NCBI RefSeq assembly: GCF_000344685.1
Contig: NW_006920422.1
Span: 486,521 to 550,520 of the forward strand
Direction of reading: 5' to 3'
Source of the DNA: Gloeophyllum trabeum ATCC 11539
Lineage: Eukaryota; Basidiomycota; Agaricomycetes; Gloeophyllales; Gloeophyllaceae
DNA: 64,000 nucleotides
Within the stretch, counting starts at the first letter, position 1, and each line of letters opens with the position of its first letter. Shown here piece after piece: positions 35,297 to 45,408 of this stretch. The position numbers and the translations under genes were made by a program. The notes beneath the pieces are model-generated. The model saw only the letters and a list, made by a program, of their open reading frames with translations, was not told the origin of the DNA and ran no database searches.

Positions 35297-35638
35297 ATGA
35301 CCAAGACTGTTCACCCCGGACCCCGTCAGGCTAACGGCGTTGAAGAGATGACCATCATATGGGATAATGACATCCACTGGATGCAGGGTTCCACGTGCAG
35401 CCTGTGGTCGGTAGCGCACAACAAGGTAGCATGCTACGAATGCCTTGTGGAGCGTGAGTGGTCTTGCGTATTGACAATATTGATGGCTTACGACTCACTC
35501 AACTGTTGTTTCTTGATCATTCCAGACAAGAGCGCACCCAGCAATGCGGTAAGTGCTATCTATCTGCTTGTGGAGTGCATCTGACAGATACACCAGCCTC
35601 CAAACACGCGCTACTGGAAATTCATCCGTTTAGTCTGA
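35297..35638 (+). CDS. small CBM5/12-like protein, pair 4
   Basis: A 73-residue protein from exons 35297-35453 (157 nt), 35526-35548 (23 nt) and 35597-35638 (42 nt). It starts MTKTVHPGPRQANGVEEMTI. W22, W28 and G31 are present, then STCSLWSVAHNKV, CYECLVE, HKSAPSNA and PPNTRYWKFIRLV. The PGPRQANGVE leader and the FIRL ending define subtype A, shared with the pair 1 small gene. Its APH partner is the sibling of the pair 1 APH. No signal peptide, so it should act inside the cell. Confidence 0.77.
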
Positions 35639-36088
35639 AGGCACAAAAATACGGCGTACGACTTCGCATCGGTCTTGATTTTATGGGTGAAGGTCTGTTG
35701 AACGAGCATCTGTTTATGATTCGAGCCACATATGTACTTGCTAATATCTAATGAGTGCGTTGTACTATGACATACTGTCAACGCTCTCTCACAATGACCA
35801 AATCGCGTTCTGGAGTGCTCTCACCTGCTAGATGAAGCGCCTTTCGAATCATACTACTTGCCCCGACTGATTGACGAGCACGGGCATCTGCGTTGGTATA
35901 GAGAGAGGGCTAACAGAGGCTGCCCCCACACAAGCTGACGCGTTGAATACGAGGATGGTCAACGCCGCACGTTAATGAACTAACTGGCATATTTACCGTC
36001 CTGGCAGATCCTACTCGGCTAATCCGGCCCGACTTGGCCGCTGCACCTATATCTTATCACTTTACGATCGTCATTCCTTCACACGGGC
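35639..36088. other. intergenic region
   Basis: A spacer between the small gene of pair 4 and the racemase gene. GCACCTATATCTTATC at about 36043 could be the core promoter of the latter. Nothing else is seen. Confidence 0.4.
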
Positions 36089-37081
36089 ATGGACAGCACG
36101 ATACCAACACTGACATCCGTCGAAGAGGCGGCGAGGGTCCTCGCAGCTTCTCCTATTCACTTGACGCCGCTTCTGACTTCCGTATCACTCTCAGCCCTCG
36201 CCCCGGCTGATACAGACATCCTGTTCAAAGCAGAGAACTTACAGAAAGGAGGCGCCTTCAAAATCCGAGGTGCGACCTATGCAGTTTCGAAGCTATCCCC
36301 GGCCGAGCTGGAGAAAGGCGTCATAACACATAGCTCGGGCAACCATGCTCAGGCACTCGCTATCGCGGCCAAGGCCAACAATGTCAAGGCTTACATCGTT
36401 ATGCCAGAGACGAGTGCTGTGATTAAGAAGAACGCTACCAAGGGCTATGGCGCAGAAGTGATTCTCTCCCCTCCTCTGGCGGAGGATCGCGAGCGCGTCT
36501 GCGAGGAAGTGAGACAGAGGACAGGAGCATTTTTCATACCTCCGTACGACCACTACGATATTATCACTGGCCAAGGCACAGTAGCCCTGGAGATGATACG
36601 ACAAGCACGGGAGATGGGGAAGCCGCTGGGAGCATTGGTCGTGCAAGTCGGCGGAGGCGGACTGCTGGCTGGGTGCAGTATCGTGGCCAAGGCGCATAAT
36701 ATCCCGATCTACGCAGCCGAGCCAGAACTGGCAGATGACTGCTACAGAGGATTCCAGTCCGGAACGCGAGTCGAGCGAGTGGTCACGTCGACTGTCGCAG
36801 ATGGGCTGCGGACACCGGTCGGGATCAGGAACTTCAAAATAATAAAGAAGAACGTAGAAGGAGTCATAACGGTCAGCGAGCGAGAGATAGTGACGGCGCA
36901 AAAACTGGTTTGGGAAAGAATGAAGATGGTGATCGAACCTAGTGCTGCTGTGGGTGTCGCAGTTGTGCTGTTCTCCGAGAAATGGAGGAGCTTAGGGATT
37001 AGTGGAAATGTGGGGGTTGTCTGGAGCGGGGGAAACGTAGACTTAGATGCTCCTATGCCATGGACCGCAGTCAGGGAGTAG
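36089..37081 (+). CDS. serine racemase / threonine dehydratase-type PLP enzyme
   Basis: A single-exon gene of 330 residues in fold-type II PLP enzymes. The Schiff-base lysine is K58 in GGAFKIRGA. The substrate loop is SSGNHAQA, and the phosphate-binding loop is GGGGLLAG (about residue 190). The length and EPSAAVG near the C-terminus match serine racemase and the related 3-hydroxyaspartate ammonia-lyase (yeast SRY1). It should racemise or deaminate serine or a close analogue in the cytosol. Racemase versus lyase specificity cannot be settled by eye. It is one of the few intronless genes in the window. It is followed 635 bp later by the ELYS-like gene on the same strand. Confidence 0.88.
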   Translation: MDSTIPTLTSVEEAARVLAASPIHLTPLLTSVSLSALAPADTDILFKAENLQKGGAFKIRGATYAVSKLSPAELEKGVITHSSGNHAQALAIAAKANNVKAYIVMPETSAVIKKNATKGYGAEVILSPPLAEDRERVCEEVRQRTGAFFIPPYDHYDIITGQGTVALEMIRQAREMGKPLGALVVQVGGGGLLAGCSIVAKAHNIPIYAAEPELADDCYRGFQSGTRVERVVTSTVADGLRTPVGIRNFKIIKKNVEGVITVSEREIVTAQKLVWERMKMVIEPSAAVGVAVVLFSEKWRSLGISGNVGVVWSGGNVDLDAPMPWTAVRE

Positions 37082-37716
37082 GATGACCGATCTCGGAGTT
37101 GTATCGCAAAAGAGCATCCCGTCCATCCGTTTCGGCGCGTTAAAAAAGCTTGTCAACAGCTCCTGGTTGGCTTGTGATTTGTCTGGAGACGAAGGTTATC
37201 CAGATATTTGCAGAGCGCGACCCTACAGCTATCGCGCTGTGGGGCCGCCTACACAACGAATATTGCGTATATTTCAAGACAGGTTAAAAGCAGAGCTCCT
37301 CGCAGTAAATGCGGACCAGGTTTCGAGTCGATTTCCACGCAAGACTTGTCATGGCGAAGGTGGAACTGGAGGAACCGCGAGTCCGCCACACGTTTTGACA
37401 TCCGTCGCGCGACGTGTGGCCATCTTTCAGCGCCACCGTGACCCACCGAACCAACTTCCTACCTCTTTCACTGTGGCATCGGTCGTTCTGTGGCTGCCTG
37501 GCTTTCTCCGGCGACGAAGGACAGGATCCACAGTTGATTCAGCCGAGAGACAGCGCGTACGTGAGCGCTAATAACCAGCAACAACGTCTCGCGTCTTGCC
37601 GAAACACGTTCTTGTTCAACGTCACGCATGGCCACCTCGACGCGTCTCGAGCCAGAGGATTTAACAATGGACACAACGGTGAGTGCTGCTTTTTTCTCAA
37701 CTCCAACGCGTGACGA
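37082..37716. other. upstream region of the ELYS-like gene
   Basis: An ATG at about 37629 opens MATSTRLEPEDLTMDTT and meets a GT donor, but joining it to the next exon would break the frame. I therefore take 37717 as the start. No other feature. Confidence 0.45.
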
Positions 37717-40255
37717 ATGGCAGACCCACAGGAAGAGGATATTGCACTGAATTTGTTGGAAGAGGACGAGGAGGAGGAGCAGGTGGTGGAGGACCACCCT
37801 GCGCGAGAGCGGAGCATTGACGTTGACGCAGAAGAGGACGAGGATGCGGAGATGATTGAGGATCCCCGGAACCCAGAAGACGACCCTTGGCAAAAGTATT
37901 TCACTCGCAGCTCGACACTCTTCCCGTGGACCGTCGCCGTACGCGAACAAATCGAGACGCGGCGCGCGAAACTATCCGACTGTCTGTTATTCGACTCTCT
38001 GCTTCGCTTGGGTAGAATATCCGACCCCGCCTCGCTTTATCCGCCAGCCGACACAGAGGGTCTGCGGCGGCTCGTGAACGCCATACGTAACTGCTCGTGG
38101 GACAGGCTCAAGCGGGATTGTCTACTCTACTATCTGTTGCTGTTCTACCAGGACACGCGAGCAGATGAGTTCGCGTACGAGAGAGTGGTCCCGCCACCGT
38201 TTCTGGGTGTTGCGTCGGCGTACTGGTGCTTGGACAATACTACGGACATTCCAGTACGTGTTACCCTTTCGCAACCTCGCTCGTACTGAACTGTCGCCGA
38301 CGGTAGAGGGCAATCAGCTACCTTTCGGATGCCCGTGTACAAAGGAACGACGTGTCCAAGATCATGGAAGCCCTTAGTCTTGAATCCAAGGCCAACTCAT
38401 ACATCCGGCAATATGTCCGCACAGTACGACCACACCTCATGGCGCCAAAGGACATCAACATTTATGTGATTGCTCTCGCGGATTCGAGTCTTTTGGAGGC
38501 ATGGCAGTACCAGAGAAGTTTCTTGTCGCAGAGCGAGATGCGGGACACGATGATTCGGAAAATCCTACAGTGGATGCTCACCCGTGAGTGGTCTGCACCA
38601 CGTCCTTCATCTGCTCGAAGTAAACCTGGCTCTGTATTTCAGCCGAGCCCCGCCCCGTCCCTCTGACGCAGCTGTTATCATTCCCGTTAAATAGCTTCGA
38701 AGAAGCTATCCTCCAAGACTTCTGCCTCCGCCCACCGGATAGTGTGCCTGCAAAGTCAATACCCATCATCCAGGACCTCATATGCGTACGACTTGTCCGT
38801 GCGGGGAACTACGCCACCGCCATCAAGCTGGATCGCCAATTCTCAGCGGGGGTTCTGGGACACCACGTGGAAGGCGACAGCGTCGCTCAGAAAATGGCGC
38901 GCGAGCGCAGAAAAATGCTCGACGAACTGCTGTCCCTAATGCCAGAGATTGAGCGACAAATACTGGAAGAAGAGCTCGAGGCACTGTCCCTGGGCAAGGG
39001 TAAGTCTGCGAACGGCGATGCGACTAGTCGCCGGAAGTCCCGGAAGTCCACTACAACTATTACCCCGGAAAATTTGGGCCGTAATGATAACCTGTTCGTC
39101 CCGACAAAGCCGGCAGAACGCCGCACTATCTGGGACAACCTGAAACTGCCCCCCGCGCCCCCACCGATCCCCTTGTCGAGACCTACGGCCGTGGCTGAAG
39201 CCGGTCCGTCTGGCATGAAATATGGGAATGGTCTTTTTGGACTTGGGAAGCCCAACTCGCCAATGGTGCTCCCAGGGAATTCATTATTCAATAAGACGGG
39301 GAGCGCTAATAAAGCACCTAACGCATTCTACGATCCGTCGAAGAGACGACCATTGAAGAGGTCGCCCGAGCGCAGGTACACCCCCAGGAATCTGGACCGT
39401 CCTCCTACACCACCCTCCCTGGCGCTGCCGAAGGATCTCCCTGCTGAAAATACAGCAGAAGAGCAGACCAACGGTCAGCTACCTCTACCCGCCACAGAAC
39501 CTTCCCAAAATGACAAAGACGTTGCGATGGTCTCAGCATCCGACATTGCGAATGAGCAGTCGGCACCTGTTCAACAGGAAGAACCCCCGGCAAATGAGTT
39601 CTCGGCGTCCATCTTCGCACCATCTCGTCCGAGCACGTCGGATTCGCTCTCAGCGTCGCTCGCCAGTTCTCGGGGGTCCCCGAAGCGCGCCGACAAATCT
39701 CTCTCTGAGTCCCAAAGAAGGGCTTTGCCTGGAGCATTCGATCCCGATGAGACTATTGACACGCCGTCCCCCGAACCGGAGCCTAGCCCAGAACAGCTAT
39801 TCTTCCGCTCCAGCCATGGTTCAGAGCAAAGCCACGCCAGTGCAGCGGCTATGTTCAATGGAGCACGCAGTCCCAGTCCTTCTCCTCCTGTCTCCCCGAC
39901 GCCTCCCCCCAGCAAACGTACTCGCGGTCGGAATACCGACCACAATCCCACTCCTACCAAGCGACAGAAAGAAGAGGCGGACCTCAGCCGCAGTATACCT
40001 GGTTCGTACACCCTGGAGGAGCTCGAAGACGATGTCCCGCCGCTGCCTGCGTCGCCCAGGAAGCCCTCACGAAAGGGACGGTCTTCGAGGGCGAGCAGCG
40101 ATGAGGATGAGTCATCATTCCGGCCGAGACGCTCGACCAGGCTGTCGGCTGCATCATCAGTGGGTTCGATTACATCTCCGGATGTACAACGGCAAAAAGG
40201 ACGTGCAAATATGCAAGCCGCAACAAACGGTAGCAGGACGAGAAGAAAGCGGTGA
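37717..40255 (+). CDS. ELYS-like domain protein
   Basis: Three exons: 37717-38253, 38307-38583 and 38643-40255, about 808 residues. An acidic N-terminus is followed by a helical ELYS-like region from WQKYFTRSSTLFPW through RLVNAIRNCSWDRLKRDCLL, YLLLFYQDTRADEFA and SYLSDARVQRNDVSKIMEAL to RLVRAGNYATAIKLDRQF. The second half is disordered, Pro/Ser-rich and basic, with SKRTRGRN and repeated SPSP motifs. ELYS-type proteins anchor nuclear pore assembly on chromatin; fungal members are shorter than animal ones. The domain call is good. The exact role in this species is inferred. Confidence 0.82.
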
Positions 40256-40398
40256 TGCGCTGGAGGTTCCTGTGACGTCCGCTTGGTGTAACCTCAGTAT
40301 ATAACGTTTGTCTGGTACATCATCAACTGTTTGTGCGAACGTCTGAATTGTTGTGGTTCATTATAACACGTAACATTATTTCGTTTTATCGTTGGTGT

Positions 40399-42525
40399 CT
40401 AATCCGGACGTCGCGGACTGTTGGGTACAATGGCCCATATCGCGATCATACATCCCATCATCGCAACCAACCTGTAGTATCTATTTCAGCATTGCATGGA
40501 CTTGAAAAGCTTGAACCGCACTCACACAGGCTGTAAGCTGGTGATACCAAACCGGGATGCGAAGGCACCCGTGATGAATGGAATCAGCGCTGAACCCGCC
40601 TGTCCTAGCCCTGCAATCCATCCAATGGCACCTGTCAAAAGCCAACGCGGCAGGATACGCCCGGAGTGGTTCATGATGATTGGGTACATCGGTCCCAGCA
40701 GCACACCGACTATAGATACTGTCACAGCGCCGCCGATGAGAGAGGGGACGAGCCAGATAACGAGCTCCAGCCTGCGAACAGCAGAAATCAATGAGGGTGG
40801 TATGAGGTTGAGACAAGGGGAACTTACCCCAGGGCAAGAGCGGCGTATATGAAAAGTACCGTCCTCTCACCGACCTGTAACGCGCATGAGCTTTGCGTGT
40901 GTGGCCTGGGGCCAGACTGGTCAAATTATCCCAACCTTATGATTAACCCATAGAAGAGCGACCCGCCCAAGGGTCAGTCCGCCGAAGAAACCAGAGGATA
41001 TATATCCAGACGAAGAACCTCCATGCCTTGTGTCGATAACGTACGTGACGGTCCATCCTTTGCACCCTTATTCAGTGCATGATTGGAAGCACAGCGGAAA
41101 TAGGCAACAACCTCCGATAGTGACTTCGACGCCGACATATATGAGGCTGAATATCGCGAGGAGGTGGACAGCCTTCAACGTAAAGATCTGCTTGTAGTCG
41201 CTCTCCGCACTCTCGCCGGACTCGTTCGCGGCCTGGCCTATCTCCGCGTAGCATTCTTACGTGGTGCGCAAACGTGAAATGATTGAAGAGAATGAAGGCG
41301 AACAAATGAGACGCACCGTCTTGTGTCTTGAAGCGAAAAACGGCGGACAGAACGACACCGCAAGAGGCTGCGACGCCCAGCGAGCACAGAAAATGGTACG
41401 ACCAGTGGCGGAGCTGGGCGAACTGCGTGGCTACCAGCGGTGCGCAGAGAGCACCCGTTCCTTGAGGAAGCCAGTTAGCCAGTCACGCGTTCAGCTCGCA
41501 AACATTCCGCGTGTCACCGTATACAGCGTGCATTATGCCCATTTTCGTCGTCGGGTTGTCCTTCAGGCTCGCGACAAAGCCGTTCGCTTGGGCGTCCTGT
41601 GAAACAAGTTGTCGTTCGGATTAGTGCGAGCCTGTATGGAGGGCGAGGCTCAAGGGGGCATACCTGAAGAGCGATGCCGAAGCCATTGATGGCATATGCT
41701 ATCACAAAGACGGGAAAGGGCGGGGAGGGGGCTTGGATTATATATGCGCAAGTCTGTAGGACGGTGCCTGGTGGAAGTTCACGCAGCCAATGAACTGGTC
41801 GAAATATACACAGCGCGGAGGATTACAGACCCAGAACTATGGCCTGCGGAACCCGTCGGTTAGAACGTGTATGGCTAGGTCGATTTCGGAAAGAAGAAAG
41901 GCAGGACAGCGTTGAAGCCGCTCCGAATTTCTTCAAGAGGACCTTATATATATCTCGGCTGTCCTTCACGGGAAAATGCTCGTTGAAGGCTAGCTGTAGA
42001 CATCACACGCACCTTCCCAAACCCCAGTCTATGTGTCAAAGCTACGTTCGCGCAAGCACCTGCCACGAAACCCTCGATTCACGAGTGCTGGTGTCAGCAC
42101 AGAGTAGCCCTACTACCTGAAGAGCACTTACAATGCAATTCGAGACGAAGATCAGCGAAACGACTGCATAGCCCACCTGCATGCTATTTCATCACCCGAG
42201 CACTTTCCTAATAAGCGCGTCCACGTACATGATAGACCTCTTGTATCCGAGGTAATAAGGGGCCCGTGGTCCCATCATTCCACCCAGCTAGAAAAAGAGA
42301 ATAGCACAGCGCCGCAAACTGGATGTTCGCCTTCAACTTCGCTTTATGTGGGACGACAGTCGCAGCCTCGCCGCTGACTTGGTCCTGGCCTTGCTCGTGA
42401 ACGCCGCGATCTCGAAGCGTACTGTCATCTTTGATGTCTACCTTCGAGTCATTCGCGTGTGCTTGTGGTTTGAGTGTATCGCTGGGGGTGCGGAGTGTCT
42501 TGAGGTCGATAGGTGGCTCTGCCAT
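40399..42525 (-). CDS. MFS transporter, BSC6/fucose-permease-like
   Basis: A multi-exon membrane transporter starting MAEPPIDLKTLRTPSDTLKP at 42525. TMS1 holds the family signature LFLAGWNDGTTGPLLPRIQ. Later exons have VFVIAYAINGFGIALQ, DAQANGFVASLKDNPTTKMG, VTIGGWIVTYVIDTRHGG, GVLLGPMYPIIMNHSGRILP and AGSALIPFITGAFASRFG. A last intron joins ITSLQP to VLVAMMGCMIAIWAIVPNSP, with the stop at 40399-40401, beyond the more obvious stop at 40522. The fold and order fit fungal MFS proteins related to BSC6/FHS. The substrate is unknown. Confidence 0.82.
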
Positions 42526-42981
42526 GATATTGTAATCGGGCTGTAGGGCTCACAAAGGGCTCAGGATCAAGCTCAGAGTTAAAGGAGGCTTTCAGGGTAT
42601 AAATACAGGTTATAGACGGCCAGGATTAGCCCTCATCAGCGATGTCTTGGCTACTACACGTTAGCACTAGTACAACTAACTGACTCGAATATGGGCGTTT
42701 ATCGAGGCGGGGTAATTACCCGAAGATTATCCGACAGCATCAGGACAATGCCGGCCTTGCAACAAAGTTCCTCTATGGTGAGCGCTGCGAGAGCAGCGAA
42801 AGACACGTATCACCACGTCGAGATTCTTCAGAGAAAAAACTTGGCTGGGCAGAGGGGAAGGCGGAGGTACACGTAATACCAGCAAATTAAGTATCATCCC
42901 CGGCAACACAGAAGGACTGTAACAGCCTTGGGGTGGTATTAGAAATACAAGCATTAGTACACTCTCTTAGTACAACTGCAT

Positions 42982-43833
42982 CTACCGAGCCGTGGTCTGC
43001 TGGGCGCCAGCCTTCTCCAGGACCCGATCCGTAATCCGAGCGTCCGCCGCATTCGCTGCTGGAACCACCATCTTCGAGTTCGCCTCCTTCCGTGGCGTTC
43101 GAGCGTCGCCCTTGAAGCCCACGTAGTAAATCCTCGTCATCTCGCCCCCGGTCGACTCGTTCTGTTCACAAGGTCCGTTAGCGTTACGCACGGATGCACG
43201 CATGACGCAGCGTACTTACGAAGAAGAGAGAGAGCGTGTTGACGTTTGCAAATGCGGCCACACGTAAGGGATACTCTGTGACGCCTGACTCTTCTAGCAG
43301 AGCAAGGTTGAGTTGAGGGGTAATCACTTCGGCTTCGGCGAAATCGACTATGGTAGGGTGATTGGCGTATATTCGTAATTGGCGTGGCGTAACCTCGCCT
43401 CGCCCTGAATGTGTCAATTGCGGTTCTCAGTATGAGTCTAGAGCTACGTACCTAGTTTCACCAATATAGACTTCACCCTCACGTTCTGCGTGAAGGGTAT
43501 ATGGAGGATCAGCTGATGCGCGTAGGTCACACCTTTACTCTTCGACAGGACGTATGGAATGAGCGCACTTGATCGTCCACGTTCGACTCAGCGAATAAGG
43601 TTGTATCTTCGCGCTCCTCCCAGGGTTTCACGACCGCCTTCGCATCTTCGGGGACAGTGAGATTCAAGCCGTACACCCTTCAATAGCTTCACTCGTTACA
43701 GATCCGCCAGGACAAAAACACCTACGGAACGCCAAGCTTACTTGTCTTTGTCAATGACGCCATATAAGCTGTCAATATCAGAACCAACAAGCTGGGATCT
43801 CGCAGAGTTTTCAGAATTGTCGTTGGAGGCCAT
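42982..43833 (-). CDS. PITH domain protein
   Basis: The start at 43833 gives MASNDNSENSARSQLVGSDI, then an intron to VYGLNLTVPEDAKAVVKPWE. Further exons hold ESNVDDQVLIHIPFVQNVRV, GRGEVTPRQLRIYANHPTIV, FANVNTLSLFF and GEMTRIYYVGFKGDARTP. This order is the PITH (proteasome-interacting thioredoxin-like C-terminal) fold, here without a thioredoxin domain, like the short PITHD1 group. About 200 residues, cytosolic. Its start is about 110-150 bp from the uS5m start on the other strand, so a shared promoter is likely. Confidence 0.86.
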
Positions 43834-43984
43834 ACGAGCGGGTAGTAGTACAAAGGCGCCTCGCAAGCCACACTACAAAAGGAAATAGTAGTTACCTAAT
43901 ACATACTTTCCCACAGTCACAGAAAGCTTCGTTGTCCCCGTTTCATTGAAGTCCACAGCGTACCACCCTTGCCCGCTCACGCTG

Positions 43985-44989
43985 ATGCAAAAGCTTGCCA
44001 GAATCTGCCAGGCAAGCATACGCCGGAGCCAGTCGACTTGCGTTGCATCCAGCTCGACGCTCCCAAACTCCAAATGTTTTCGCCAGTACTCTACGCAGAA
44101 CCCGGGTGCTAAGCCTACCGCGCAAGAGCAGCGGGCAATGGAGGACCGCCGGCGGGAACAGGCAGAAGAGTATCCCAATCTCTTGACATCTCATCCCTAC
44201 TATGACTCCTTCGACACCGAAGAACTTGAGCCGCTCAAAAACTCTCGGCATCGTTCACGAATCATCAGCCGGAATGACCCCTCCATGTTCGTCGAACAAA
44301 TGACCAAGGAAGTCGAAGCGCAGCAAAGAGGCCAGGTGGCATCCGAGGACGACGAGGAAGAAATCGACTTTCAAGGTGCCCAGGGCGAGGACGACGTAGA
44401 CCCGCTGAAGATCGTCCCCCTCACCCGCGACGACCAGGCCGCGCTACACAAGTACGACCTGCTCGTCCGGCGCATCACGCAGCAGACAGGCAAGGGCAAG
44501 ATTCACCGCATGTACGTGCTCACCGTCGTGGGCAACGGCGACGGGCTCGTCGGCTACGGGGAGGGCAAGGACGACGAGATCGGGCGCGCGAAGGAGAAGG
44601 CGTACGCGCAGGCCCTGCGCAACATGGACTGGGTCGAGCGTTTTGAGAAGCGCACCATCTTCACCGAGATGCACGCCAAGCTCGGCTCGACGCAGATCAT
44701 CCTCAGGCCGCGGCCCGTCGGGTTCGGGCTCGCAACGAATCCCAATATCCACCAAATACTCAAGGCGGCTGGGATCAAGGATTGCAGTGCGAAGGTGTGG
44801 GGGAGCCGGAATCGACTGAACGTCATCAAGACGCTGTTCCGGATGCTGCAGGCAGGGAATGCGCCGCTTAGTATGGGTGACGGATTTGGGGGACGCGCGA
44901 GGAGGCTGGATGCAGGCTCTGGTGTGAGAGGAAGGGGTGACGTCGAGCGGGAACGCGGTAGAAAATTAGTCGATCTTCGGACGTGGTAA
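43985..44989 (+). CDS. MRPS5: mitochondrial ribosomal protein uS5m
   Basis: A single-exon gene. I prefer the methionine at 43985 (MQKLARICQASIRRSQSTC), which gives a classic positively charged mitochondrial presequence; an in-frame ATG at 43946 would add 13 residues. The S5 N-terminal domain is seen as LVRRITQQTGKGKIHRMYVL and VVGNGDGLVGYGEGKDDEIG. The S5 C-terminal domain is in RPRPVGFGLATNPNIHQILK and AAGIKDCSAKVWGSRNRLNV. It is a structural protein of the mitochondrial small subunit. An acidic linker (EDDEEEIDFQ) precedes the domain. It is divergent from the PITH gene. Confidence 0.92.
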   Translation: MQKLARICQASIRRSQSTCVASSSTLPNSKCFRQYSTQNPGAKPTAQEQRAMEDRRREQAEEYPNLLTSHPYYDSFDTEELEPLKNSRHRSRIISRNDPSMFVEQMTKEVEAQQRGQVASEDDEEEIDFQGAQGEDDVDPLKIVPLTRDDQAALHKYDLLVRRITQQTGKGKIHRMYVLTVVGNGDGLVGYGEGKDDEIGRAKEKAYAQALRNMDWVERFEKRTIFTEMHAKLGSTQIILRPRPVGFGLATNPNIHQILKAAGIKDCSAKVWGSRNRLNVIKTLFRMLQAGNAPLSMGDGFGGRARRLDAGSGVRGRGDVERERGRKLVDLRTW

Positions 44990-45408
44990 TGTTCGTCGCT
45001 GCTTTGATGTTTCTGCTCTCGGAACCTGTGCCTAGACTGTTAATGACGGAGTCTCCTGGTTTCCCCTTTCTGCATCAGAAAGTCCCTTTCGTGAAGCGCC
45101 ACTGCCGGTCCTCGAGCAAAACGCATGTCCGGAGGCTGTCAAGTCTGCAAGTCACAGAAGGGAAAGTTTCCCCAGTTTTCTCACTCGTTCCAAGCATACG
45201 AGGTGTAATGCAGGTCATACATTCATTGCGTGCGTGATATGGTACAAATGCGTCAACCCTCATGACTAACAGTACACCTGTGTACGCGTATAGACGTGCA
45301 GAGTAGAGATACAATAGCCGAACAGCAGCCAGACTGCCCAATATAAGATCTAAGTTCGTACCATGCCATGGATCAATAAGGTTATGCGTGAAGAGTCAAT
45401 GCAATGCG
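44990..45408. other. convergent intergenic region
   Basis: A 3'-to-3' spacer between uS5m (+) and the kinase (-). No gene or repeat is recognised. Confidence 0.5.
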
